A stretch of 55,191 bases of DNA from Lachnospiraceae bacterium (GCA_021153185.1 JAGKTY010000017.1:1-55191); one strand, 5' to 3'. Positions 1 through 8,267 are shown, counted from the first letter of the stretch. Made by a program: numbers and translations. The notes: a model not told the origin generated them from the sequence alone.

Positions 1-28
1 GTAAGCGCTAAATAAGTTGGTGCCTTTC
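1..28 (+). repeat. IS66 left terminal inverted repeat
   Basis: Starts GTAAGCGCTAAATAAG and matches the reverse complement of 2502-2529 at 22 of 28 positions. It begins at the first base of the window. Confidence 0.88.
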
Positions 29-111
29 GGCACAGTTATAATCCATGAGATAATGAACTCCATATAGTTATGCGAGTTATAGTAATGCGTAGTAACGTTA
101 GGAGGTTAGTC

Positions 112-477
112 ATGGATCAAGTTACTAAAGTTCGTCAGCACTTTAAACGCGAGGAATGGAAATCCATTATAAGCGAGTGTCGTGCTAGTGGTATGACTGT
201 TTCTGCATGGTGTAAAGCTAATGGTATTGTAGAACAGACATACTATAAGAATCTTAAAAAGTTGCGCGAGGAGATGATAGAAAATCTACCCGTTCCGGTT
301 GCAACAAATATTTGCGAAAAACCAACAGTATTTAAAAAACTGGAAGTTCAGACACCTATACCAGACACTAAGGCTGCGGTTATCATTCGTCTCGGTAGTG
401 CTACCGTAGAAGTCAATGAAGGAACTTCTCAACAGACTATACAGGCAGTGCTCTTGGCACTGCAAAGCATATGTTAG
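112..477 (+). CDS. tnpA: IS66 accessory protein TnpA
   Basis: 121-residue first ORF of the IS66 element. The N-terminal half (about residues 5-60) is a helix-turn-helix-like segment with the family pattern W-x-x-x-I-x-x-C-x-x-S-G-M-T-x-x-x-W-C, typical of IS66 Orf1 DNA-binding proteins. I chose ATG 112 because AGGAGG lies at 100-105. An in-frame ATG at 70 has no ribosome site and would add a non-conserved 14-residue leader. Its stop overlaps the start of tnpB, suggesting translational coupling. TnpA is needed with TnpB for IS66 transposition, though its exact role is unclear. Confidence 0.88.
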   Translation: MDQVTKVRQHFKREEWKSIISECRASGMTVSAWCKANGIVEQTYYKNLKKLREEMIENLPVPVATNICEKPTVFKKLEVQTPIPDTKAAVIIRLGSATVEVNEGTSQQTIQAVLLALQSIC

Positions 478-827
478 GCGATATCACTGCCTGTGAGAAC
501 ATCTATATCGCATGTGGATATACCGATATGCGTAAATCTATTGATGGACTCGCAGCGGTTGTTCAGGAACAGTTTCACCTGGATCCTTTTTCGAATACTT
601 TGTTCCTATTCTGTGGCAGGCACAGAAACAAGATGAAAGCACTTCTCTGGGAAGGCGATGGTTTCATTCTTCTCTACAAAAGATTAGAGAACGGTTCTTT
701 CAAATGGCCCCGCAATGAAACAGAAGCAAAACCTATCACATGGCAGCAATTCCGGTGGCTGATGGAAGGATTACAGATTGAACAAAAACAGTCCATTCAG
801 CCTGCTAAAAAGGGTGATTTCTGTTAG
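471..827 (+). CDS. tnpB: IS66 accessory protein TnpB
   Basis: 118-residue second ORF, overlapping the end of tnpA by 7 bp. It carries the IS66 Orf2 signature: near residues 17-27 the pattern Y-T-D-M-R-K-S-I-D-G-L, and later the F-x-x-R-x-x-x-K-x-L-x-W family motif. Its length is normal for the family (about 115-120). It acts with TnpA and the TnpC transposase. The gap from here to tnpC (828-920) holds only an AT-rich stretch. Confidence 0.92.
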   Translation: MLGDITACENIYIACGYTDMRKSIDGLAAVVQEQFHLDPFSNTLFLFCGRHRNKMKALLWEGDGFILLYKRLENGSFKWPRNETEAKPITWQQFRWLMEGLQIEQKQSIQPAKKGDFC

Positions 828-920
828 ACGTAAAGTACCTGAAACCATTGATTTTACTGGCTTTTTCGACATTTTTGTGGTATAATTATCTTATCAAAAA
901 GCAAAGGAATTATACCAGTT

Positions 921-2453
921 ATGAGCGAAAAAGATGCCTATATTGAGCACCTTGAAAACACCATAAAAGACTTACAAAACCAGGTGAGTAATCTTACTGA
1001 AATGGTTCTTTTGCTTCGCAAGGAAAAGTTTGGACCATCCAGTGAAAAAACAAGCACGCAACTCGAAGGTCAATTATCCCTGTTCAATGAAGCTGAAGTC
1101 GAAGCTGATCCCAATGCTAAGGAACCCTTCTACGAACGTAAAGGTTGCATTGTCAAAAAGAATGCTAAAACCAAGCGTGAAGAACTATTAAAAGACCTTC
1201 CAGTAGAAGAAATCCCTTGTATGATTCATCCGGACGACATGTTCTGTGAACGTTGTGGTACAGGACTTAAGGAAATCGGATATATCAAAGTACGTGATGA
1301 ACTTGAATATATACCTGCCAAGGTTAAAATCCTTCGATATATGCAGCAAGCATGTGAATGTCCGGCTTGTAAGCATAAAGGACTGCCTTTTATAAAGAAA
1401 GCCTTTACACCAACTTCCGTATTAAATCATTCACTTGCATCCCCTAGTTCTGTTGCTCGTGTCATGTATCAGAAATACGTAAACAGTATTCCGCTTTACA
1501 GACAGGAAAAGGACTGGGAACAGATTGGAATCGGTCTTAGTCGAGCTACCATGGCAAACTGGATCATCCGTAGTAGCGAAGATCATCTGATGCCAGTTGT
1601 TGAACATCTGCGCAAAAAGCTTTTAGAGCGTGATATCATCCATTGTGATGAGACTCCTGTTCAGGTCTTAAAGGAAGAAGGTAAAAAGCCACAGACGAAA
1701 TCTTATATGTGGCTATACCGTAGCGGTAACGATGAAAAGGAACCAATCGTTCTCTACGATTACCAGCCTTCTAGAAATGGTGACCACGCAGTTACCTTTC
1801 TTAAGGACTTTAAGGGATATGTCCATTCCGATGGATACTCTGGATATAATAAACTAAAAGATATCACCAGAGTCGGATGCTGGGCACATCTGAGGCGAAA
1901 GTTTGTGGAAGCTATCCCTACAAAGAAAACGGATGGTCCACCAACCAGTGCTGAAATAGGTCGCCAGTACTGTGATAAACTCTTCGCCATTGAAGATACA
2001 TTAAAAGACCTATCACCTGAAGAAAGATTTTGTAAGCGTCTTGAGTTGGAGAAACCAGTTCTTGAGGCTTTTTGGTGTTGGCTTGATTCTCTTAATACTT
2101 TGAAAGGTTCCGCTCTTGGAAAAGCAGTTACCTATGCTCAGAATCAAAGACCATATATGGAGAACTATCTTCTTGATGGAAGATGTTCACTTTCAAACAA
2201 TGCAGCGGAAAATGCCATTCGTCCATTTACTGTAGGACGGAAGAACTGGCTTTTTTCCGATACTCCAAAAGGAGCAAAAGCATCTGCTGCGATTTATAGT
2301 TTAGTTGAGACCGCAAAAGCAAACGGTCTTAATGTATATGCATATCTTCAACATTTGCTTCAGTACATGCCAGGGAGCGAGTGGCAACGATATCCAGAAG
2401 AACTGGATACTTTGATGCCGTGGAATCCAGATGTACAAGAGCAATGTAAATAG
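921..2453 (+). CDS. tnpC: IS66 transposase TnpC
   Basis: 510-residue DDE transposase of IS66. Visible in order: an N-terminal coiled coil (about 5-40); a zinc-finger-like segment with C-x-x-C pairs (about 108-150); the catalytic core with the first Asp in H-C-D-E-T-P (about 241), the second Asp in S-D-G-Y-S-G-Y (about 303), and the catalytic Glu in N-N-A-A-E-N-A-I-R-P (about 436). All three catalytic acids and the C-terminal IS66 domain are present with no frameshift. A weak hairpin terminator follows at 2470-2490. Confidence 0.95.
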   Translation: MSEKDAYIEHLENTIKDLQNQVSNLTEMVLLLRKEKFGPSSEKTSTQLEGQLSLFNEAEVEADPNAKEPFYERKGCIVKKNAKTKREELLKDLPVEEIPCMIHPDDMFCERCGTGLKEIGYIKVRDELEYIPAKVKILRYMQQACECPACKHKGLPFIKKAFTPTSVLNHSLASPSSVARVMYQKYVNSIPLYRQEKDWEQIGIGLSRATMANWIIRSSEDHLMPVVEHLRKKLLERDIIHCDETPVQVLKEEGKKPQTKSYMWLYRSGNDEKEPIVLYDYQPSRNGDHAVTFLKDFKGYVHSDGYSGYNKLKDITRVGCWAHLRRKFVEAIPTKKTDGPPTSAEIGRQYCDKLFAIEDTLKDLSPEERFCKRLELEKPVLEAFWCWLDSLNTLKGSALGKAVTYAQNQRPYMENYLLDGRCSLSNNAAENAIRPFTVGRKNWLFSDTPKGAKASAAIYSLVETAKANGLNVYAYLQHLLQYMPGSEWQRYPEELDTLMPWNPDVQEQCK

Positions 2454-2469
2454 TAACAGTTAACGTTGG

Positions 2470-2490
2470 GGATGGTATTATAAGCCATCC
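2470..2490 (+). terminator. Terminator-like hairpin after tnpC
   Basis: GGATGG (2470-2475) pairs with CCATCC (2485-2490), followed by TCTTTT. It is short but lies between the tnpC stop and the right inverted repeat. Confidence 0.5.
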
Positions 2491-2501
2491 TCTTTTAATT
2501 T

Positions 2502-2529
2502 GGTAGGCACTATGTTATTAAGCGCTTAC
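2502..2529 (-). repeat. IS66 right terminal inverted repeat
   Basis: On the minus strand it begins GTAAGCGCTTAATAAC, pairing with the left terminus at 1-28. Confidence 0.88.
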
Positions 2530-2557
2530 GAATTGTGGTAATCGGCACATTTTTATG

Positions 2558-2586
2558 TTGAAAAAATCTCTGTATTATGCTATGAT
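2558..2586 (+). promoter_or_regulatory. Sigma-A-type promoter for the recombinase pair
   Basis: TTGAAA at 2558-2563 and TATGAT at 2581-2586 with a 17-bp spacer. It begins 28 bp outside the IS66 right end, so the recombinases need not depend on the insertion sequence for expression. The GTG start follows 53 bp downstream. Confidence 0.6.
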
Positions 2587-2639
2587 GTAATTCTGATAGA
2601 TAAACGAACAAACAATGAGCAACCGAAAAAGGTGATAGA

Positions 2640-4568
2640 GTGAAAAAGAAGAAATGTTATATTTACACGAGAGTGTCAACGGCTGCTCAGACAGAAGGGT
2701 ATAGCCTGGAGGCACAACAGGAAAAGTTATTACAGTATGCAAAATATAAAGACCTTATAGTAGCTGGAGAGTACTGCGATGCAGGTAAATCCGGTAAAAG
2801 TATTAAAGGTCGTCCTGCATTTATGGAAATGTTAGATGATATCTCATCAGAGAAGGATGGCATTTCATATGTGCTTGTATTTAAGCTTTCAAGATTTGGA
2901 CGAAATGCCGCAGATATTCTTAAGTCGATGCAGTTACTGTCGGATTATGATGTGGATCTTGTTTGCGTAGAGGATGGTATTGATAGCTCTACTCAGGGTG
3001 GAAGACTAACATTATCCATTCTTTCTGCAGTTGCTGAAATTGAACGAGATAACATCAATATTCAGTTTGCGGCAGGAAGAATGCAAAAACTGATGAATGG
3101 TGGCTGGCCGGGTGGTCCGGCGCCATATGGTTATCGGTGTAAGAATAAACAGCTTGTCCTTGAAGAGTATGAGGCGGCTATCGTAAAGCTGATTTTCGAC
3201 CTGTATTTGCAGGATGATATGAAGGCTAATACGGTTGTTAGATGGTTAAATGACAATGGATACAGCCGAGTTGTTAAAGGTAAGGAAAGACCTTTTACCT
3301 CGGATTCAGTGAAAACAATTATTTCAAATCCTGTATATTGTGGTCGATTGATGTATAACAGGCGCACTAATTTGAAAGGCACACAAGTTAAGCCCAAGGA
3401 TGAAATATGTGTAACCGGAGCTCATACACCAATTATATCTGAGGAACAGTGGGAACAGGTACAGACGAAGAGAGAAGAGCTTTCTTCCTGGGGAGAAAAG
3501 GTTGAGGATCTCGATAGAGTGAGTTTGTTATCTGGCTTGGTGAAATGTCCTGCCTGCGGTGGTGGACTTGTTCATATGAAGAATAAGCACATCAACCGAA
3601 ATAAGGGTGGATACTACAAAACCATTCATTATTATTCCTGTAGAAACTATCGCAAATCAGCAGGAAGGACTTGTAATTTTAATCATACCTATAATCAGGA
3701 TAAAGTGGATAGTGCAGTTCTTGAAGTGGTGAGCCGGATTAGTACAATGCCACGTTTTGAAAAGGCAATCGAATCAATACTTGGCAGTCAAGCATCTGCA
3801 GAATGTTTGGAGAATGAATTAAAAAGTCTGCGAAAACAGCTTCATAATCAGGAACATCTCAAGTATAAATTGGGAGAGAGATTGGATGCACTTGACATTC
3901 TTTCAGATAATTATGATTTTGAATATGAAAGAATTCAGGCACAAATAGATGATACTTATGATGCTATTGAAGAGATTGAAAGCAAGATTTCAAAATGTAA
4001 GAAGAGAATGGAAGCTTTGAAGAAGGGCGAGAAGTCAGTTGAGAACATTAAAACAATAATGAGAAATTTTCCTATGCTGTATGAGGAAATGGACTGCTAT
4101 GAGCGAAGAGAAATGTATCAGCATTTCATTGATCGCATTGAATTGTATCCGGAAGAGATGCCGGATGGCAGAATTCTGAAAAGTATAACATTTAAGTTTG
4201 CAGTTTATTATAATGACGAACATGCATTTAATGTCATCAACTCAAAGGAAGCTAAAGCAGATGATGTAATATTTTTTACAATTGATTGTGCTGAAATAGG
4301 ACCAACTGTTGCCGAAGCCAAGGCAACTTATGCTCAGATCAAAACTTATGTTTTAGAGAATCATGGATTAAAGGTATCATCGCTTTATATAGCACAAATT
4401 AAACGCAAGTATGGTATCGATGTGGGTGAAGCTTTTAATAAGCCGTCAGATCCATCAAAGCGTGTGCCAAAGTGTCCAAAAGAAAAGGAAATTGCTATTA
4501 TTGATGCACTTAAAGCTTTTAGGATGCTTGATAAGGAAGTAGTATATTATGAGGAGGCAGCGGAATGA
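2640..4568 (+). CDS. Large serine recombinase with RlmD-type C-terminal tail
   Basis: 642-residue large serine recombinase (TndX/TnpX/phiC31 class). Residues about 4-150 are the resolvase domain; the nucleophile Ser lies in Y-T-R-V-S-T, with S-R-F-G-R-N conserved further on. Residues about 160-260 are the recombinase DNA-binding domain, followed by a zinc ribbon with C-P-A-C and a later C, and a coiled coil at about 390-470. The start is GTG with AAGGTGAT upstream. The last 100 residues or so (A-T-Y-A-Q-I-K-T-Y-V onward) form an extra tail that I recall as a C-terminal extension of RlmD 23S rRNA methyltransferases in Clostridia. Its last four bases overlap the next recombinase (ATGA), so the two are coupled. 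Confidence 0.93.
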   Translation: MKKKKCYIYTRVSTAAQTEGYSLEAQQEKLLQYAKYKDLIVAGEYCDAGKSGKSIKGRPAFMEMLDDISSEKDGISYVLVFKLSRFGRNAADILKSMQLLSDYDVDLVCVEDGIDSSTQGGRLTLSILSAVAEIERDNINIQFAAGRMQKLMNGGWPGGPAPYGYRCKNKQLVLEEYEAAIVKLIFDLYLQDDMKANTVVRWLNDNGYSRVVKGKERPFTSDSVKTIISNPVYCGRLMYNRRTNLKGTQVKPKDEICVTGAHTPIISEEQWEQVQTKREELSSWGEKVEDLDRVSLLSGLVKCPACGGGLVHMKNKHINRNKGGYYKTIHYYSCRNYRKSAGRTCNFNHTYNQDKVDSAVLEVVSRISTMPRFEKAIESILGSQASAECLENELKSLRKQLHNQEHLKYKLGERLDALDILSDNYDFEYERIQAQIDDTYDAIEEIESKISKCKKRMEALKKGEKSVENIKTIMRNFPMLYEEMDCYERREMYQHFIDRIELYPEEMPDGRILKSITFKFAVYYNDEHAFNVINSKEAKADDVIFFTIDCAEIGPTVAEAKATYAQIKTYVLENHGLKVSSLYIAQIKRKYGIDVGEAFNKPSDPSKRVPKCPKEKEIAIIDALKAFRMLDKEVVYYEEAAE

Positions 4569-6265
4569 GTAAGAAAAAACAGAAATGTTATATATACATC
4601 AGGGTTTCTACTGCCATGCAGGTAGAAGGATATAGCCTTGAGGCTCAGAAAGAGCGTTTGACAAAGTTTGCGGACTTTCAAGGATTGGAAGTTGTAAGGG
4701 AGTATTGTGATGCAGGTAAATCCGGAAAGAATATTGCAGGCAGACCGGAGTTCACACAGATGTTGCAGGATGTAGCCGACGACAGAGATGGTGTTGATTA
4801 TATTCTGGTATTCAAGTTATCGAGATTTGGACGTAATGCAGCAGATGTTTTGAACTCTCTGCAGTATATCCAGGATTTTGGAGTAAACCTCATTTGCGTT
4901 GAAGATGGCATTGATTCATCGAAAGATTCCGGTAAGCTCACTATCACTGTTTTATCTGCCGTTGCCGAAATAGAAAGAGAGAATATTCTGGTTCAGACGA
5001 TGGAAGGCCGTAAGCAGAAGGCAAGAGAAGGAAAATGGAATGGTGGACAGGCTCCATTTGGATATGAACTTGATACCAAGAACAGTACTTTGGTTGTAGT
5101 TCCGGAAGAAGCAGAGATTGTAAGAATAATTTATGATAAGTTTGTGCATACCGATATGGGAGCAGATTCTATTTGCAATTATTTGAATCAGCACGGTTAT
5201 AGTAAAAAGAGAGTCAGAGAACATGAGGTGAGCCATTTTGCTCGCGGATTCATTAGAAATATTCTTGACAATCCGGTATATATTGGAAAGATTGCTTATG
5301 GTAAAAATACTACTGAAAAAGTCAAAGGTACCAGGGATCAGTACAGACGTGTAAAGCAGGATGATTACCTAATAGCTGATGGAAATCATGAAGCCATCAT
5401 TGATATGGAGACCTGGGAGGCTGCTCAGAAGAAGAGAAAAGAGACCGGAGTGAAATGGAATAAAACGCATAGTCTGGAGCATGAACACATTTTGTCGGGT
5501 ATTCTAAAATGTCCGATATGCGGAACCGGGATGGCAGGAACAGTCAGAAGAAGAAAGAATAAGAAGACCGGTGAATATAAGGATGATTTCTATTATCGCT
5601 GTCTTCATCGAAAAAAGATTGATGATGAACATTTTTGCAATTTCAAACCATCACTAAATCAAAATACTATCAATCTTGAAGTCGAAACTGTTATAATGAA
5701 AATGGTAAACAGTCCGGGATACAGAGAAGCTGTTGAAGCGAAGATGGGACAGACTGTTGATGTAAGTTCTCTTGAGCATGAGAGGGAACAGTACAGAGCA
5801 CAGCTTAGGCAGGTGGTTGGTGCTAAGAATAAATTGACGGCAATGCTTGATAAGCTGGATGTGGAAGATAAGCATTATGACCGTAAGTATCAAGATATGC
5901 AGGACAGATTGGATAATCTGTATGATAAGATTTCAGAGTTGGAAGATGCCATAGCTGATATTGATGAAAAGATAAATGGAGCCTATGGCGAGCAGGTGAC
6001 TACACAGTATCTGTATTCTATCTTGAAGAACTTTGAAGAATTGTATTATGAAATAACGGATCTCGAAAAGAAGGAGTTCATGAGGGATTTCATTGAATCC
6101 ATTGAAGTGCTTCCGGAGAGAACGGAAAGCGGACGCATTTTAAAGCGTATCGATTTAAGATTTCCGATATATTATGAAGGTAATGAGGGTAAGGAAATTC
6201 GGTTGCTCAATGAAAAGAGCGTCGAGACTATCTGCCTGCTGAGTGGACCTAGGGGACGGGGTTAG
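4565..6265 (+). CDS. Second large serine recombinase, C-terminus altered
   Basis: 566-residue paralogue of the preceding gene, starting at an ATGA overlap. It has the resolvase catalytic domain (Y-I-R-V-S-T, S-R-F-G-R-N), a recombinase domain, a zinc ribbon with C-P-I-C-G, and a coiled coil at about 410-490. Both proteins probably act together or sequentially in excision and integration of the host island. The final residues (G-P-R-G-R-G) and stop codon are encoded inside a GC-rich dispersed repeat (6251-6276), so the natural C-terminus has probably been replaced. The catalytic core is intact. Confidence 0.92.
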   Translation: MSKKKQKCYIYIRVSTAMQVEGYSLEAQKERLTKFADFQGLEVVREYCDAGKSGKNIAGRPEFTQMLQDVADDRDGVDYILVFKLSRFGRNAADVLNSLQYIQDFGVNLICVEDGIDSSKDSGKLTITVLSAVAEIERENILVQTMEGRKQKAREGKWNGGQAPFGYELDTKNSTLVVVPEEAEIVRIIYDKFVHTDMGADSICNYLNQHGYSKKRVREHEVSHFARGFIRNILDNPVYIGKIAYGKNTTEKVKGTRDQYRRVKQDDYLIADGNHEAIIDMETWEAAQKKRKETGVKWNKTHSLEHEHILSGILKCPICGTGMAGTVRRRKNKKTGEYKDDFYYRCLHRKKIDDEHFCNFKPSLNQNTINLEVETVIMKMVNSPGYREAVEAKMGQTVDVSSLEHEREQYRAQLRQVVGAKNKLTAMLDKLDVEDKHYDRKYQDMQDRLDNLYDKISELEDAIADIDEKINGAYGEQVTTQYLYSILKNFEELYYEITDLEKKEFMRDFIESIEVLPERTESGRILKRIDLRFPIYYEGNEGKEIRLLNEKSVETICLLSGPRGRG

Positions 6266-6276
6266 GGGTTCATTTT
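6251..6276 (+). repeat. Dispersed GC-rich repeat, copy 1
   Basis: Starts AGGGGACGGGGTTAGG and ends CATTTT. It is identical in its first 12 bases to copies at 14241-14266 (+) and 33058-33083 (-). It contains the stop codon of the upstream recombinase and abuts a recombinase remnant. Confidence 0.75.
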
Positions 6277-6280
6277 CGCA

Positions 6281-6415
6281 CTTTGGAAAAGCAGGACGGC
6301 TTAACCTACGAGTTCGATGCCGGAATTTGGAGCCCACTTGTGCAGGAAGTGATTGTGAAAGCAAAGGATGATATAAGATTCATATTCAAGAATGGATTTG
6401 AAGTAAGTGTATAGA
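6281..6415 (+). pseudogene. 3' remnant of a third large serine recombinase
   Basis: An open frame with no start that translates to a recombinase-like C-terminal end: L-T-Y-E-F near the beginning, V-Q-E-V-I-V-K, and the final F-I-F-K-N-G-F-E-V-S-V. These are the usual closing beta strands of large serine recombinases (I/F-x-F-K-N-G-x-E). Clusters of three such genes are common in clostridial integrative elements. I infer that a deletion removed the rest of the third gene and joined its tail to the second gene near the dispersed repeat. Confidence 0.6.
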
Positions 6416-6416
6416 A

Positions 6417-6551
6417 ATGGGATTTTTGGCACTCGGGCAGAAATGCATTGATATTGCACAGAAACCTGTGGTGATTGAACAGAATCATTGCCTGCATTGC
6501 GGAAGATGTGCGCAGATCTGCCCGATGCAGACAATAGAGAAAAGGGGCTGA
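6417..6551 (+). CDS. 44-residue 4Fe-4S ferredoxin-like mini-protein
   Basis: A short ORF with one complete [4Fe-4S] motif, C-L-H-C-G-R-C-A-Q-I-C-P (Cys 25, 28, 31, 35). It begins ATG directly after the recombinase remnant, has no clear ribosome site, and ends 7 bp before the sirtuin start. That start is served by an AAAGGGG run inside this ORF. It may be a functional micro-ferredoxin, or the 3' end of a longer oxidoreductase cut by the same deletion. The G-F-L-A-L-G-x-K-C opening looks like an internal portion of a larger protein, so I favour a remnant. Confidence 0.5.
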   Translation: MGFLALGQKCIDIAQKPVVIEQNHCLHCGRCAQICPMQTIEKRG

Positions 6552-6558
6552 TTGCATT

Positions 6559-7494
6559 ATGAAAATTCGGAAAGGACACGTGGACTGGCAGAGATTCTTA
6601 TGTGGGATTCCTGCTGAGGATTATGTTTTTCAGGATGAATCATACGAAGTACAGATTCAAAGAGCAAAAGATATGATAAAAAATGCAGATGCAGTAATCA
6701 TAGGTGCCGGAGCCGGTGCTTCAACTGCTGCGGGAATTTGTTATGGTGGTAAGCGTTTTACAGATAATTTTGCAGAGTTCATAGATAAGTATGGAAAGCA
6801 GTATATGACGGACATGTATTCTGCTGGGTTTTATCCGTTTCCTACAGAGGAAGCCAAGTGGGGATATTGGTCAAAACATGCATTGATGAATCGTTTTATT
6901 CCGCCTGCGCTTCCCATGTATCTTGAACTTCTTGACATTGTGAAGGATAAAGAGTATTTTGTCATAACAACAAATGTAGATCATCAGTTCTGGAAGTCAG
7001 GATTTTCAGATGACAGAATATTTGCTACACAGGGAGATTATGGTAAGATTCAGTGTGAACGGGGATGTCATCCAAAAACCTATGATGCAGAGGAGTTATT
7101 TAGAAAGATGGATGCTTCCAGAAAAGACTGTCTAATTCCAAAAGAACTGGTTCCGAAGTGCCCTGTATGTGGTGGAAAGATGGCAATGCATCTACGATGT
7201 GATAATTATTTTGTAGAGGATGAGGAATGGCATAAGGCGGCAGACAGATACGCAGAGTTTCTCGCTTCCATTGAGAAAAAGAAAGTAGTGTTACTGGAAT
7301 TAGGTGTGGGATTTAATACGCCAATTATCATCCGATTTCCGTTTGAAAGGCTGGTTCGGGAACATACAAACTACTGTTTAATCCGACTTAATATGGATGA
7401 AGCAGTTGTGCCGGAAAGCTTTGGCAACAGAGCGATTGGAATTGGTGGAGAAATGGCAAAAGCAATTTCAGATATAAAGGAGCTGATAGAATGA
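6559..7494 (+). CDS. Class M sirtuin (SirTM), protein ADP-ribosyltransferase
   Basis: 311-residue Sir2-fold protein. Residues 49-60 (G-A-G-A-G-A-S-T-A-A-G-I) are the NAD-binding loop. T-T-N-V-D (137-141) replaces the usual T-Q-N-I-D. The canonical catalytic His is replaced by Gln 158 in A-T-Q-G-D-Y-G. C166/C170 and C201/C204 are the zinc ligands. The His-to-Gln change with an adjacent macrodomain gene is the hallmark of class M sirtuins, which are known to ADP-ribosylate partner proteins (lipoylated GcvH-like in Staphylococcus and Streptococcus) rather than deacetylate. No GcvH-L or lipoate ligase gene lies nearby here, so the target is unknown. It overlaps the macrodomain gene by 4 bp. Confidence 0.88.
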   Translation: MKIRKGHVDWQRFLCGIPAEDYVFQDESYEVQIQRAKDMIKNADAVIIGAGAGASTAAGICYGGKRFTDNFAEFIDKYGKQYMTDMYSAGFYPFPTEEAKWGYWSKHALMNRFIPPALPMYLELLDIVKDKEYFVITTNVDHQFWKSGFSDDRIFATQGDYGKIQCERGCHPKTYDAEELFRKMDASRKDCLIPKELVPKCPVCGGKMAMHLRCDNYFVEDEEWHKAADRYAEFLASIEKKKVVLLELGVGFNTPIIIRFPFERLVREHTNYCLIRLNMDEAVVPESFGNRAIGIGGEMAKAISDIKELIE

Positions 7495-8267
7495 CGCAGG
7501 AAGAGAGAAGAAGGTATCTGATTGAATACTTGCTGAAGGAAGAGATTCGATTCAGACAGTCGAAGATACCATCTGATGTGCAGGGACAACGGGATTTGCT
7601 ACGTTCTCTTATGAATGTGAGGATGCCAAAACCTATTAGTACCGAATTTCTTCAAATTCAGGATGAGTATCTGAAGGAGAGAAATAGTGAAAGGGGTATC
7701 ACGGATACAGTAAATTTAAGCCCTGTAAATTCTGATGAAAGATTATTTATCTGGCAGGGAGACATTACAACACTGAAATGTGATGCTATTGTAAATGCAT
7801 GTAACAGTCAGATGCTTGGTTGCTTCAGTCCGCTTCACGCCTGCATTGATAATTTTATTCACACATATGCAGGTATTCAACTTCGACTTGAAATGAATGA
7901 GATTATGAGGCGACAAGGACATGAAGAACCTACAGGACAGGCTAAAATTACCTCGGGTTATAATTTGCCTGCAAAATATATTCTTCATACAGTAGGACCA
8001 ATCATACAATGGGAGGTTACGAAGGAAGACGAAGAACTATTGGCAAGTTGTTATAGAGAATGCATGAAACTTGCTGCAGAAAACGGTGTAGAATCTATTG
8101 CGTTCTGTTGTCTGTCTACAGGAGTGTTCAGATTCCCCCAGCAGAGAGCTGCGGAAATAGCAACATCGACAGTAAAAGAGTTTATTCAGCAAGACAATAG
8201 AATACGCAAGGTTGTTTTTAATGTCTTTAGGGATAGTGATTTAGAAATATATGAGAAACTTTTGTGA
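7491..8267 (+). CDS. Zinc-dependent macrodomain, protein-ADP-ribose hydrolase
   Basis: 258-residue macrodomain protein with a 75-residue helical N-terminal extension. The fold is marked by W-Q-G-D-I-T (88-93), N-A-C-N (102-105), and a Cys/His cluster C-F-S-P-L-H-A-C (111-118) that fits the Zn ligands of the Zn-macro subfamily. H-T-V-G-P (166-170) and C-L-S-T-G-V-F-x-F-P follow. Zn-macros remove ADP-ribose from proteins modified by SirTM. The ATGA overlap with the sirtuin means the writer and eraser are co-translated. The short gap after the gene has no obvious terminator. Confidence 0.9.
   Translation: MTQEERRRYLIEYLLKEEIRFRQSKIPSDVQGQRDLLRSLMNVRMPKPISTEFLQIQDEYLKERNSERGITDTVNLSPVNSDERLFIWQGDITTLKCDAIVNACNSQMLGCFSPLHACIDNFIHTYAGIQLRLEMNEIMRRQGHEEPTGQAKITSGYNLPAKYILHTVGPIIQWEVTKEDEELLASCYRECMKLAAENGVESIAFCCLSTGVFRFPQQRAAEIATSTVKEFIQQDNRIRKVVFNVFRDSDLEIYEKLL

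Larger units (their letters stand above)
1..2529 (+). mobile_element. Complete IS66-family insertion sequence
   Basis: A full three-gene IS66 element (tnpA, tnpB, tnpC) bounded by imperfect terminal inverted repeats at 1-28 and 2502-2529. Both termini begin GTAAGCGCT when read inward, and 22 of 28 positions match. IS66 elements move by a DDE transposase and usually make an 8-bp target duplication. The right flank starts GAATTGTG at 2530; the left flank lies outside the window, so the duplication cannot be tested. All three ORFs are intact, so the copy may be active. It sits just upstream of the recombinase genes. Confidence 0.93.
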
